Source: Alphaproteobacteria bacterium
Lineage (GTDB): Bacteria; Pseudomonadota; Alphaproteobacteria; Rhizobiales; Xanthobacteraceae
NCBI GenBank assembly: GCA_037200445.1
Contig: JBBCGH010000001.1
Span: forward strand, 4,647,162-4,711,161
DNA: 64,000 bases
Direction of reading: 5' to 3'
The position numbers and the translations under genes are program-made. Shown here in pieces: positions 53,561-62,421 of the stretch (positions within the stretch are counted from its first letter, which is position 1; the number at the start of each line of letters is the position of its first letter). The notes beneath the pieces are model-generated. The model saw only the letters and a list, made by a program, of their open reading frames with translations. It did not search any database and was not told where the DNA came from.

Positions 53561-53602
53561 TCCCGAAAAGTGGGAACCGGTTTTCGGACAAGATCATGCT
53601 CC
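53553..53602. repeat. Palindromic repeat (family B) containing the ArsR-gene stop codon
   Basis: GAGCATGATCCCGAAAAGTG with GGAACCGG and TTTTCGGACAAGATCATGCTC. The plus-strand gene ends within it, in the same orientation relative to transcription as the four minus-strand copies at stop codons. Confidence 0.8.
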
Positions 53603-53684
53603 AACAAAGCTGAGCCCGACTCCGATTCAACCAAGAACGATAAGGTTCTGGGGCCGCCCGCTCGGCACAACCAGCCGCGCAGCG

Positions 53685-53840
53685 TCAGGCGAATGCGTTG
53701 AGCAGGCTCGTGAAGAGCGCAACCAGTCTGTCGCCGGTCAGGCCGACAGCGGCGATGATGGCGAGCGCGATTCCCGCCGCGATCAGACCGTACTCGATGG
53801 CGGTCGCGCCCTCTTCGTCGCGTCGAAACTTCCGAAGCAT
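53685..53840 (-). CDS. Flp/Fap-type IVb pilin
   Basis: 51 residues from ATG 53840 (AGGAGG 6 bp upstream). The short leader MLRKFRRDEEG is followed by ATAIEYGLIAAGIALAIIAA, giving the prepilin peptidase site G/A with Glu at +5 and Tyr at +6, the Flp pilin hallmark. A single hydrophobic helix follows. No tad genes are nearby, so it is an isolated pilin gene. Confidence 0.88.
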   Translation of the reverse strand: MLRKFRRDEEGATAIEYGLIAAGIALAIIAAVGLTGDRLVALFTSLLNAFA

Positions 53841-53928
53841 CCATAGCCTCCTGAGCTGGGTCCAGCGTTCTAACATGCGGACGTTGCCCAGACGAAAACC
53901 GCAAACGTAAAATTGTAAGCGGCCGAAC

Positions 53929-54438
53929 TTAGATTTCTTTCAGCACCTCCTCCGCAATCTTCTCCGGCGTCGCATCGATCGGAATCGTGAGCGCGTGCTC
54001 GTTTTCGGCGGGCTCCTGCAGTGCGGCGAACTGGCTCTGCAGCAAGGCAGGCGGCATGAAGTGACCCTTGCGCACCTTCAGCCGCGTCTCGATCAGGTCG
54101 AAGTCGCCCTTGAGATAAACGAGCCGCACATCGGCGCTCTGCTTGTTCGTGACAATGTCGCGATAGACGCGCTTGAGCGCCGAGCAGGTCACGACGCACG
54201 TCGTGCCGGCCGCGCGGTGTTCCGCAATCCAGTCCGCGATCGCCTGCAGCCAAGGCCAGCGGTCGTCGTCGGTCAGCGGCTCGCCGCGGCTCATCTTCTC
54301 GATGTTGGCCTGCGGGTGAAAGCTGTCGGCATCGCGAAACGGACAGGAAAGCCGCTCCGCCACGATCCTGCCGACCGTCGACTTGCCGGCGCCCGAAACT
54401 CCCATCACCACGATCGCGGCGAGCTTCACCGCCATCAT
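53929..54438 (-). CDS. gntK: Gluconokinase GntK
   Basis: 169 residues from ATG 54438. P-loop [14 protein letters not shown], then [31 protein letters not shown] and [13 protein letters not shown], as in GntK. It phosphorylates gluconate to 6-phosphogluconate, the substrate of the adjacent dehydrogenase. Its start overlaps the gnd stop. Cytoplasmic. Confidence 0.92.
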   Translation of the reverse strand: MMAVKLAAIVVMGVSGAGKSTVGRIVAERLSCPFRDADSFHPQANIEKMSRGEPLTDDDRWPWLQAIADWIAEHRAAGTTCVVTCSALKRVYRDIVTNKQSADVRLVYLKGDFDLIETRLKVRKGHFMPPALLQSQFAALQEPAENEHALTIPIDATPEKIAEEVLKEI

Positions 54439-55409
54439 TTCGGTTCCTGATGGCCGCCGAAGCCTTTGCGCATTGCGGAGAGGATTTTCTCCGCGAATGT
54501 GTGCTCCTGGCGCGAGCGAAAGCGCGCATAGAGCGCGGCGGAAAGCACATCCGCCGGCACCGCCTCCTCGATCGCCGCCATCAGGGTCCAGCGGCCTTCG
54601 CCGGAGTCCGCCACATGCCCCGAGTAGGACGCGAGATCGCCTTCCTCGGCGAGCGCCGCGGCGGTGAGATCGAGCAGCCACGACGTGATCACGCTGCCGC
54701 GCCGCCAGGTCTCGGCGATGTCGGCGAGATTGAGATCGAGCCGGTGCTCCGCGGGCAGCGACGCATCTCCCGCGTGCCGCAAGATATCAAAGCCCTCCGC
54801 ATAGGCCTGCATCAGGCCGTATTCGATCCCGTTGTGGATCATCTTCACGAAATGCCCGGCCCCGTTCGGCCCGGCGTGGATGTAGCCGAGCGCGGGCCGC
54901 GCATCGCGCGCTTCCCGATGCGGGGTCGGCGCGATGTCGCCCGCGCCGGGCGCGAGCGCGCGGAAAATCGGATCGAGCTGCTCGACCATCGCCTTCTCGC
55001 CGCCGATCATCAGACAATAGCCGCGCTCCAGCCCCCATACGCCGCCGCTGGTGCCGACATCGAGATAGTGGATGCCTTTCCGGCGCAGCGCCTTGGCGCG
55101 CGCGATATCGTCCTTCCAGAACGAGTTGCCGCCATCGATGATGGTGTCGCCCGCGGCCATCAGGCCGCCAAGCTCCTCCACCGCCTTGGCGGTCGCCTCC
55201 CCGGCCGGGACCATCAGCCAGACCACGCGCGGGGGGCTAAGCCGCTTGACCAGATCCTGCAGCGCGGCCGAGGACGCCGCGCCTTCCCGGCCGAGCGCCA
55301 GGCTCGCATCGAGATTGGCATCGAAAACCACGCATTGATGGCCATGCCGCATCAGGCGCCGCGCGATGTTGGCGCCCATGCGGCCCAAACCCACAATTCC
55401 GACCTGCAT
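54435..55409 (-). CDS. gnd: 6-phosphogluconate dehydrogenase, decarboxylating (short, NAD+-type)
   Basis: 324 residues from ATG 55409. The Rossmann motif [19 protein letters not shown] with Asp at the end of beta-2 (VVFDAN) suggests NAD+ use, unlike the long NADP+ form. [30 protein letters not shown] and [15 protein letters not shown] carry the substrate and catalytic residues (Lys/Glu). With gntK it makes a gluconate to ribulose-5-phosphate branch. Confidence 0.9.
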   Translation of the reverse strand: MQVGIVGLGRMGANIARRLMRHGHQCVVFDANLDASLALGREGAASSAALQDLVKRLSPPRVVWLMVPAGEATAKAVEELGGLMAAGDTIIDGGNSFWKDDIARAKALRRKGIHYLDVGTSGGVWGLERGYCLMIGGEKAMVEQLDPIFRALAPGAGDIAPTPHREARDARPALGYIHAGPNGAGHFVKMIHNGIEYGLMQAYAEGFDILRHAGDASLPAEHRLDLNLADIAETWRRGSVITSWLLDLTAAALAEEGDLASYSGHVADSGEGRWTLMAAIEEAVPADVLSAALYARFRSRQEHTFAEKILSAMRKGFGGHQEPK

Positions 55410-55411
55410 CG

Positions 55412-55576
55412 AGTGTCCCGATTCCGAAGTTCGCAAACCCTCGCGGCGCCCTCTGATGCGAACTTCGGAATCAAAGGGACACTAGCAATCAAATGATTCT
55501 AGTGTGGCTCTTGAATTTGAAGTTCCTCTACGAGCTTGCGGCCATGATTGGCGGAACTTCAAATTCGCCCCACTAG
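55412..55576. repeat. Two tandem palindromes upstream of gnd and flhA
   Basis: First: AGTGTCCCGATTCCGAAGTT with CGCA (55412-55435) against TGCGAACTTCGGAATC and GGGACACT (to 55483). Second: CTAGTGTGGC with TTGAATTTGAAGTTCC (55499-55526) against GGAACTTCAAATTCG and CCCCACTAG (to 55576). The arms differ in sequence but both end in a CTAGTG-type motif. Together with the flhA promoter module they account for the 377-bp gene-free stretch 55410-55786. Confidence 0.75.
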
Positions 55577-55607
55577 CCCTCCTTCCGCCATACCTATAAC
55601 GGGATCG

Positions 55608-55648
55608 TTAACCGGGCGGTAACCATGCACCCGGCAAGAATTGCCTGG
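55608..55648 (+). promoter_or_regulatory. flhA promoter module: CtrA-like box plus FlbD/ftr-like palindrome
   Basis: TTAA-CCGGGCG-GTAAC (55608-55623) is closer to the CtrA consensus than the fliF copy. It is followed at 55630-55648 by CCCGGCAA-GAA-TTGCCTGG (one arm mismatch). The TTAA-to-palindrome distance is 22 bp, as before fliF. A 138-bp leader separates it from the flhA start. Confidence 0.62.
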
Positions 55649-55786
55649 CTGGGGTGCCTTGCCTTCGTTTCTTGTTGCATGACCTCGCTTCCTTTGCGGG
55701 CCTGATGGGCCGCGAAGCGTCGCGTCGTACCCCCGCTTGTTGCGTCTCTTGTCGTTTCACGCACAGGGTAGGACGGCGCGGCCTTC

Positions 55787-57895
55787 ATGACCGACGTCAC
55801 TGCAGGACAATCGGGCGGGTTTTCGTTCCCGGGCTTCCGCTTTGGCGACCTCGCCAAACGGGGCGATCTGGCGCTCGCGCTCGGCGTGCTGACCATCCTG
55901 ATGGTCCTGATCCTGCCGCTGCCGGCGATGCTGCTCGACTTCTCGCTCGCGGTCTCGATCATTCTGTCGATCCTGATCCTGATGACGGCGCTGTTCATCC
56001 ATACGCCGCTCGAGTTCTCCGCCTTCCCGACCGTGCTGCTCATCTCCACGATGCTGCGGCTTGCGCTGAACCTCGCGTCGACGCGGCTGATCCTCTCGCG
56101 CGGGCATGAAGGCACCGCCGCCGCCGGCCACGTCATCGAGGCGTTCGGCAACTTCGTGATGAGCGGCAACTTCGTGATCGGCATCATCGTGTTCACGATC
56201 CTGGTCATCGTGAATTTTGTGGTCATCACCAAGGGCTCCGGCCGCATCGCCGAAGTCGCGGCGCGCTTCAACCTCGACGCCATGCCGGGCAAGCAGATGG
56301 CGATCGACGCGGATCTCTCCGCCGGCCTGATCAACGAACAGGATGCGCGCGCGCGGCGCAAGCACCTGGAGGACGAAAGCGCCTTCTATGGCGCAATGGA
56401 CGGCGCGTCGAAATTCGTGCGCGGCGACGCGATCGCGGGCCTGCTGGTCGTGTTCATCAACGTGATCGGCGGGATGATCATCGGCATCGCGCAGCAAGGC
56501 ATGCCGTTCTCGGAAGCCGCCCGCACCTACACGCTGCTCACCGTCGGCGACGGCCTGGTCACGCAAATCCCCGCGCTGATCGTCTCGACTGCGGCGGGCC
56601 TGCTCGTCTCCAAGGCCGGCGTCGGCGGCGGGGTCGACAAGGCGCTCTTGAAGCAGCTCTCCGGTTACCCGAAGGCGCTCGGCATGTCGGCTGCCGTGAT
56701 GATCGTGATGTCGCTCCTGCCCGGCATTCCGATGCTGCCGTTTCTCCTCCTCGGCGCCGGCGCCGGTGCCCTCGCCTACACGATCGAGAAGCGCACCCAG
56801 GTCGCGGAGGCGGTTGAGGCCGGCAAGACAACGGCCGCCGCGAAGGCCGAGCCCGCCGAAGAGCCGATCAGCGCGGCGCTCAAGATCGACGACCTCAAGA
56901 TCGAGCTCGGCTACGCGCTCTTGCCCCTGGTCAATTCGCCCGACGGCACCGACCGCCTCACCGAGCAGATCAAGGCGCTGCGCCGCTCGCTCGCCAGCGA
57001 AATGGGCTTCGTGATGCCGGCGGTGCGCATCCTCGACAACGTGCAGCTCGAGGCGAACGCCTACATCATCAAGCTGAAAGAGGTCGATGCGGGCCAGGGC
57101 CGCGTCTGGCCGGCCCAGCACATGGTGATGGACCCCTCGGGCGCGCAGGTGACGCTCCCCGGCCTGCATACGACGGAGCCGACCTTCGGCCTTCCCGCCA
57201 CCTGGATCGAGATCTCGCTGAAGGAAGAGGCGGCGATGAAAGGCTATACGGTGGTCGATGCCGCGACCGTGCTGGCAACGCATCTCACCGAGGTGCTCAA
57301 GACCAATATGTCGGAGCTGCTCTCCTACGCCGAAGTGCAGAAGCTGCTGAAGGACCTCTCCAAGGAGCAGAGCGAGCTGGTCAAGGACATCGTGCCGGCG
57401 CAGATCACGGTGTCGGGCATCCAGCGCGTGCTGCAGCTCCTGCTCGCCGAGCGCATCTCGATCCGCGACCTGCCGACCATCCTCGAAGGCATCGCGGACG
57501 CGCTCGCCTTCACCCGCAACCCGACCTACCTCGTCGAGCACGTGCGCGCGCGCCTCGCGCGCCAGATCTGCGCCCAGCACACCTCGCCCAACGGTTACCT
57601 GCCGCTGATCGCGCTCTCGCCCAAATGGGAGCAGGCTTTCGCGGAGTCGATCGTCGGGCAAGGCGAGGACAAGAGCCTCGCGATGCAGCCCTCGCGGCTC
57701 GGCGAATTCATCACGCTGGTGCGCGAGCGCTTCGAAGACGCAGCGCGCGAAGGCGAGGCACCGGTGCTGGTCACCTCACCCGCCGTGCGGCCGTTCGTGC
57801 GCTCCATCGTCGAGCGCTTCCGCACCCAGACCAGCGTGCTGTCGCAGTCGGAGATTCATCCGCGCGCGCGGCTGAAGACCGTCGGCGGGATCTAA
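55787..57895 (+). CDS. flhA: Flagellar biosynthesis protein FlhA
   Basis: 702 residues, the normal length. The N-terminal membrane half has about eight helices with the FHIPEP region (STMLRLALNLASTRLILSRG; FNLDAMPGKQMAIDADLSAG; DEDAR-type loop), and the cytoplasmic half from about residue 355 has the export-gate domains (IDDLKIELGYALLPLV to the end). It is the type III export-gate protein. It is separated from the fliF operon by five non-flagellar genes but has a copy of the fliF promoter module. Confidence 0.96.
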   Translation: MTDVTAGQSGGFSFPGFRFGDLAKRGDLALALGVLTILMVLILPLPAMLLDFSLAVSIILSILILMTALFIHTPLEFSAFPTVLLISTMLRLALNLASTRLILSRGHEGTAAAGHVIEAFGNFVMSGNFVIGIIVFTILVIVNFVVITKGSGRIAEVAARFNLDAMPGKQMAIDADLSAGLINEQDARARRKHLEDESAFYGAMDGASKFVRGDAIAGLLVVFINVIGGMIIGIAQQGMPFSEAARTYTLLTVGDGLVTQIPALIVSTAAGLLVSKAGVGGGVDKALLKQLSGYPKALGMSAAVMIVMSLLPGIPMLPFLLLGAGAGALAYTIEKRTQVAEAVEAGKTTAAAKAEPAEEPISAALKIDDLKIELGYALLPLVNSPDGTDRLTEQIKALRRSLASEMGFVMPAVRILDNVQLEANAYIIKLKEVDAGQGRVWPAQHMVMDPSGAQVTLPGLHTTEPTFGLPATWIEISLKEEAAMKGYTVVDAATVLATHLTEVLKTNMSELLSYAEVQKLLKDLSKEQSELVKDIVPAQITVSGIQRVLQLLLAERISIRDLPTILEGIADALAFTRNPTYLVEHVRARLARQICAQHTSPNGYLPLIALSPKWEQAFAESIVGQGEDKSLAMQPSRLGEFITLVRERFEDAAREGEAPVLVTSPAVRPFVRSIVERFRTQTSVLSQSEIHPRARLKTVGGI

Positions 57896-57999
57896 GGCGC
57901 CTAGAAGGTCCAGCAACCCGCAAGATCAGCGCGCGCCTGTTCCGGAATGACGATGCCGGGTACGATACCGCGCAGCGTCAATTCTTTGAGCGCGACGAC

Positions 58000-59241
58000 A
58001 TGACGGCCTCCGCCCCGCCAGCCGATGCACTGGATGTCCTCGTGCGCTTCGGCGCCGCCATGCTGCAGGCGGGCAATACGGCTTTCCGCACCCGCAAGTG
58101 GATTGACGCGATCGCGCCGAAACTGGGCTTCGAAACGGTATCGATCATCGTTTCGCTCGACAGCATCGCCGCAAATGTACGCCACCGGGGCGAGTGGCTG
58201 ACCGCGATGCGGCAGCTTGGACCTCCGGGGATCAATGTGTCCCGCATTGCGCAGCTGGAGCAGCTTGCCAGAACCACGCGCCTCGAAAATGCGCCGGCCG
58301 ACATCGCCGCCGGGCTTGCGGACATCGAGTCCGCCAGCTCTCATTATTCCATCATACTGATTGCCGCGGCCGTGGGTCTGGCAAGCGGCGGCTTTGCGTT
58401 CCTGAGCGGAGGCGGCGCGGAGGAAACCGTCGCGGCCGCGATGGGTGGCGGCGCCGGCCAATGGTTGAGGTCATGGCTCACCCGCCGGCGGTTCAATCAA
58501 TACGGCACCGCCGCGTTGTCTGCGATCCTGGCGTCCGGGCTCTACGTGCTCATCGCGGCGGCCGGAAGCCATTTCGGTTTGACGTTTGCGCATTACCCGG
58601 CGGGCTTCATCGCCTCCATCCTGTTTCTCGTCCCGGGATTTCCACTGATCGCGGCGCTGTTCGACCTGCTGCAGTATCACACGGTCGCCGCGGTCAGCCG
58701 CTTTGCTTATGGCGTGATGATGCTGCTCGCCGTTGCGTTCGGTCTCAGCATCGTCGTTGCGCTCGCCGGCGTCGATGTGTCCCGGCAGCCTCCCCTCGAA
58801 CTCACCTACGCGCTGAAGTTACTGTTCCGCGCCGTGGCGAGTTTTGTCGCGTGCTGCGCGTTCGCCATGGTGTTCAATAGTCCGCCGCGCATGGCGCTGG
58901 CAGCAGGCCTTGTGGCGCTCGCCGCGAATGACCTGCGGCTGATCCTGATCGATATGGGCATGATGCTTGCGCCGGCCGCATTCTTCGCGGCGCTGTTGAT
59001 CGGGCTGATCGCCCTGGCGACGGAGCGGCGCTTCACCGTGCCGCCCATGGCTGTCACGGTCGCACCCATCGTCATCATGATCCCGGGGCTCTATGCGTTC
59101 GAGATGATCGTGTTGTTCAATCGCGGGCAGATGCTCGAGGCCCTGCAGGCGTCCGCGTCGTGCTTCTTCGTCATTGGCGCGCTCGCAATGGGCCTCGCCG
59201 TCGCACGAATTGCCAACCTTCGAAGCGAGCCAGTCGTATAG
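58000..59241 (+). CDS. ThrE-type threonine/serine exporter
   Basis: 413 residues. The N-terminal cytoplasmic domain resembles DUF1212 (RFGAAMLQAGNTAFRTRKWI; GLADIESASSHYS), followed by about ten helices. This is the single-chain ThrE architecture, in contrast to the split YjjP/YjjB form. It would export Thr/Ser or, in related proteins, other small metabolites. ATG 58000 is chosen because homology starts there. Not obviously linked to flhA (104 bp gap). Confidence 0.82.
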   Translation: MTASAPPADALDVLVRFGAAMLQAGNTAFRTRKWIDAIAPKLGFETVSIIVSLDSIAANVRHRGEWLTAMRQLGPPGINVSRIAQLEQLARTTRLENAPADIAAGLADIESASSHYSIILIAAAVGLASGGFAFLSGGGAEETVAAAMGGGAGQWLRSWLTRRRFNQYGTAALSAILASGLYVLIAAAGSHFGLTFAHYPAGFIASILFLVPGFPLIAALFDLLQYHTVAAVSRFAYGVMMLLAVAFGLSIVVALAGVDVSRQPPLELTYALKLLFRAVASFVACCAFAMVFNSPPRMALAAGLVALAANDLRLILIDMGMMLAPAAFFAALLIGLIALATERRFTVPPMAVTVAPIVIMIPGLYAFEMIVLFNRGQMLEALQASASCFFVIGALAMGLAVARIANLRSEPVV

Positions 59242-59319
59242 GCCGACCAACCGAAAGGGTATCTGCCGCCACGGCCGAAAGACTGGGATACCGCGCCCTG
59301 CAGAATTGCTGGACGCGGC

Positions 59320-60342
59320 ATGACACCGGACGTTTTCACCACAGTTGGCCTTCCGAAGGAGAAGCAGCTCGACGCGTGGCGCGGGTGGTACGACACCATC
59401 TTCGATGTCGTCCCGGATGACCCGCAGCAAGGGTTCTCGGCGACAAGCAAAACCTGGAAGCTCGGAGGGTTCGGGCTGACCTGCGTTCGGGCTCCGAGAT
59501 TGCGCGCGTTCCGGACCGCCGCGCTCATCCGCCGCAACCCGATCGATCACTGGATCATCACCATCGGCCGTCAGCGAACGTTCGGCGAAGTCGGACAGGA
59601 GCAATCCATCGACGTGCCGGCGGGCGTGCCTTTCGTGGCTTCGCTGGGCCGACCGCTCGCCAGCCTTCGTGACGCGGACCGGCGCCTGCAACTCTTTCTG
59701 CCGCGAGACGGCTTTCCGGCTCTCGCCGCCGTGCTGGACGGCGCCGAAGGCCGGCCGCTCGGCAGCCCGATGGGGAAGCTCCTGGCGGATTTTCTGACGC
59801 TGCTCGCGCGGGAAAGCGCCTCGCTGTCCGAGGTGAACTTGTCCGGGCTGCAAAGCGCCGTTCAGGGAATGGTGCTTGCGTGCATCGCTCCTTCGCAGGA
59901 TCACGGCGCTCCAGGGCCTGCGGCAATTGCCGTCACACGGCGGGAGACGGTCCGCCGCATCGTCGACGCCAATCTCCGTAACGCGTCGTTGCAGGCGGAA
60001 TTCCTGTGCCGCGAGGCCGGGATGTCCCGCTCGCAGCTCTATCGTCTGCTGGAAAGCGAGGGCGGCGTGGAGAGCTACATCCAGCGCCGGCGCCTGAAGC
60101 AGGGCCTTGCCGAGCTGTCCGACCCCGCCAATCGCCGTTCGGTTTCGGCGATTGCCACGGCGCTGTGCTTTGCGGACCCGTCAAGCTTCAGCCGCGCCTT
60201 CAAGAAAGAGTTCGGCCTGTCGCCGACCGAGATGAGGCAGGCGGCTCTGTCTGGTGTCCCGGTGAGCTTCCCCCATGCGAACGGCTCCAATTCCGAGGGG
60301 CATAGCTTGCGCCACCTCCTGGGTCAGTTCGCGCGCGGCTGA
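59320..60342 (+). CDS. AraC-family transcriptional regulator
   Basis: 340 residues: an N-terminal AraC-binding-like domain (about 20-200) and a C-terminal double HTH (LQAEFLCREAGMSRSQLYRL; RRSVSAIATALCFADPSSFS; RAFKKEFGLSPTEMR). It resembles the OxyR-independent 'FeaR/TetR-like' group with an AraC-ligand domain. It is 78 bp after the exporter gene and convergent with the enolase-superfamily gene; the target and signal are unknown. Confidence 0.88.
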   Translation: MTPDVFTTVGLPKEKQLDAWRGWYDTIFDVVPDDPQQGFSATSKTWKLGGFGLTCVRAPRLRAFRTAALIRRNPIDHWIITIGRQRTFGEVGQEQSIDVPAGVPFVASLGRPLASLRDADRRLQLFLPRDGFPALAAVLDGAEGRPLGSPMGKLLADFLTLLARESASLSEVNLSGLQSAVQGMVLACIAPSQDHGAPGPAAIAVTRRETVRRIVDANLRNASLQAEFLCREAGMSRSQLYRLLESEGGVESYIQRRRLKQGLAELSDPANRRSVSAIATALCFADPSSFSRAFKKEFGLSPTEMRQAALSGVPVSFPHANGSNSEGHSLRHLLGQFARG

Positions 60343-60358
60343 AAACGCTGGGCGGGAT

Positions 60359-61492
60359 TTAGTTCGCCGCAAATCGCGCCAGCGCCTTGCGATCAATCTC
60401 GATCCCGAGCCCCGGGCCATCCGGCACGCGCACCGTGCCGCGCACGTGCTCGATCGGCTCTTTCAGGATCGCCTGGCGGATCGGATGCTCGGTGCGGTCG
60501 AACTCGAGCAGCGGCTCGAGCGGCGAGAGCGACGCCGGCGTGTGCGAGGGCAGTACGGCGAGGAGTTGCAGCGAGGCCGCGATCGCGATCCCGGTGCCCC
60601 AGACATGCGGATTGTAGCGCACGCCGAACGCTTCCGACATGTCGGCGATCTTCTTGCACTCGGTAAGCCCGCCCGCCGCGCAGGTGTCCGGCTGCACGAT
60701 GTCGACCGCCCGCGAGACGAGTTGCTCGCGAAAACCGTAGCGCGTGAACTCGCATTCGCCGCCCGCAATCGGGATCGACAGCGCCGCCTTCACGGCGCGG
60801 TAGCCCGCGAGGTCCTCGGGCGGGACCGGCTCCTCGAACCAGCCGATGTCGTGCTGCTCGATCAGCCGCCCGAGGCGGATCGCCGCCACCGCATCGAAGG
60901 CATGGTTCGCATCGACCATCAGCGCGACCTTCGGCCCGATCGCCGCGCGCACGGCCCGCGTCGCCGCCGCATCCTCCTCGACGCCAAAGCCGACTTTGAG
61001 CTTCACCGCCGTGAATCCCTCGCCGGCGTAACCCGCGGCCTCCTCGGCGAGATATTTTAGCGGGTCGCCCGACCTGCGCCGGTACAGGCCGGTCGCGTAA
61101 GCGCGCACCTGCGTGCGCAACGCCCCGCCCATCAGCCGGTGCGCCGGCACCCCGAAATGCTTCCCCTTGATGTCCCAGAGCGCGATGTCGATGCCGGAGA
61201 GGCCCTGGATGACGACGCCCTTCTGCCCGTGATCGCGCAGGCGGGCGTAGATCGTCTGCCAGAGGGCGTCCGTCGCCAGCGGGTCCTCGCCGATGAGCCA
61301 CGGGCCGACGGCCTCGACGACCGCCGCCGTTATCCGGGCCGGGCCATAGCACTCGCCCCAGCCAGTGAGGCCCGTGTCGGTCTCGATCTCGACCAGCGAG
61401 GCGGTACGCCTGTCGTACCAGGCGCGCGAATAGGCGAAGGGCTGCGACAGCGCCGCCTCGAGCACGTGGGTGCGGACTTTGGTGATTTTCAT
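60359..61492 (-). CDS. Mandelate racemase/muconate lactonizing enzyme family protein
   Basis: A 377-residue enolase-superfamily enzyme. The KxK motif in TAVKLKVG (about residue 162-168), metal ligands in MVDANHAF, WFEEPV and GGECEF, and the His in YNPHVWG are all present, the set used by the MR subgroup. It abstracts a proton alpha to a carboxylate and racemises, dehydrates or lactonises an acid. The substrate cannot be read from sequence; sugar-acid dehydratases are common in this subgroup. Confidence 0.88.
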   Translation of the reverse strand: MKITKVRTHVLEAALSQPFAYSRAWYDRRTASLVEIETDTGLTGWGECYGPARITAAVVEAVGPWLIGEDPLATDALWQTIYARLRDHGQKGVVIQGLSGIDIALWDIKGKHFGVPAHRLMGGALRTQVRAYATGLYRRRSGDPLKYLAEEAAGYAGEGFTAVKLKVGFGVEEDAAATRAVRAAIGPKVALMVDANHAFDAVAAIRLGRLIEQHDIGWFEEPVPPEDLAGYRAVKAALSIPIAGGECEFTRYGFREQLVSRAVDIVQPDTCAAGGLTECKKIADMSEAFGVRYNPHVWGTGIAIAASLQLLAVLPSHTPASLSPLEPLLEFDRTEHPIRQAILKEPIEHVRGTVRVPDGPGLGIEIDRKALARFAAN

Positions 61493-61816
61493 CGGCGGCG
61501 TCCCCGGCAGGGCGGGCCATTGATAGCAGGGAGACGGGAGCGAACGGGAAAACGGTCTCCCGCTACCGCTCCGATCACGGTTCCGTCATCGACCGCGAGG
61601 GCGTTGCCACGCCCTTGTGACCTGCCGCAGCCCTTCCGGTCCAGCCGAAAGACCCCACATTAATCAATAACATAAACCGCGTTGGCGGCTTTCGCTGGAA
61701 CGTCCGGGTGTGGGTGCGTCACAGTCAACTGAAACTTTAACAGAGAATCTGCGTTGCTCGAATGAACCGAAAGCCCGGTCGCGGCGACCAACTGACAGGA
61801 CCGGGGAGAGAATCCC
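61493..61816. other. Gene-free stretch
   Basis: 324 bp between the enolase-superfamily gene and the small membrane-protein gene (divergent). It contains a short inverted repeat (GGGAGACGGGAGCG near 61530 and CGGTCTCCCGCT) and the promoters of both genes, which I cannot define with confidence. No convincing gene was seen. Confidence 0.5.
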
Positions 61817-62029
61817 ATGAACCATTCGCTCGTTACCGCTGATCGCACGACCCACCTGAAGATCGTGGCTGTGTCGCTTGTTGCAGCGATCGCCGTGATC
61901 GTGGTCGGCATCACCGCCCGCGTGACCGATGAGTCCAGCGCCTCCGCGAACCTCCAGGCCCATGGCCCGGTGATCAAGGCCGGCAAGCCGTCTGCCGTCA
62001 CCGTCCGCGAAGGAAACACCGTTCAGTAA
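61817..62029 (+). CDS. Small single-pass membrane protein, unknown function
   Basis: 70 residues from ATG 61817 (GGGGAGAG 7-8 bp upstream). A central hydrophobic helix (IVAVSLVAAIAVIVVGITA) is flanked by a polar N-terminus (NHSLVTADRTTHLK) and a C-terminal tail (VIKAGKPSAVTVREGNTVQ). The same kind of protein is recalled from Bradyrhizobium relatives, function unknown. A strong terminator follows at 62067, so it is a single-gene unit. Confidence 0.75.
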   Translation: MNHSLVTADRTTHLKIVAVSLVAAIAVIVVGITARVTDESSASANLQAHGPVIKAGKPSAVTVREGNTVQ

Positions 62030-62066
62030 GCCATCCGTTTGCGAGTGACCTCCGCAAACCACCCTT

Positions 62067-62095
62067 CGGGCGCCCCTTGGGCGCCCGATTTTTTT
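62067..62095 (+). terminator. Rho-independent terminator
   Basis: A GC-rich 9-bp stem CGGGCGCCC / GGGCGCCCG with CTT loop, followed by GA and seven T residues. It lies 37 bp after the stop of the small membrane-protein gene. Confidence 0.9.
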
Positions 62096-62230
62096 GGGGC
62101 TGGGGCGAGGGGGACCGTAAGAACCCTGACTTGCTAGGCACGCCCTATCGCCGCTAGGTTTGCCCCAGCATTTTCTGCGCGTAGCCGCCCTGAAGAAGCG
62201 AAGCGCAGGGGCGCCTAGGGGAGCCTGAAT

Positions 62231-62416
62231 ATGGCCGACTTTTCTTTGACGACCGGTCCCGACACGATCAACGGGACCGGCGCCGACGACACGGTGAATG
62301 GGACAGCGGCGACGCTCAACGCGGGCGATCGCCTGACGGGTGGTGCGGGCACTGACGGCAGCGGCACCTCTCGCATCGGTCGGCTGGCGATCTTCACCGG
62401 GTTCGAGGCCATCTAG
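62231..62416 (+). pseudogene. Truncated RTX/cadherin-type adhesin N-terminal cap
   Basis: 61 residues from ATG 62231 (GGGGAGC 7 bp upstream). The sequence SLTTGPDTINGTGADDTVNG and LNAGDRLTGGAGTD is the usual start of large calcium-binding repeat proteins of this lineage, but here it stops at TAG after FTGFEAI. It also appears to lack a few residues after GGAGTD compared with the recalled family pattern. The next frame opens 5 bp later in a different reading frame. A short independent gene is the alternative. Confidence 0.55.
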
Positions 62417-62421
62417 TCCTC

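Noticed and set aside
55625-55705. Possible leader peptide (MHPARIAWLG...) overlapping the flhA palindrome, with a similar start (MNPAKLAGLG...) before fliF
   Set aside because: The similarity follows from the shared DNA block; the reading frames diverge right after it, and no ribosome binding sites precede them. A regulatory palindrome explains the conservation better.
61697-61720. GGAAC-N15-CGTC, resembling an EcfG general-stress promoter before the small membrane protein
   Set aside because: Spacing is shorter than the usual 16-18 bp and the -10 element is not CGTT; too weak to report.
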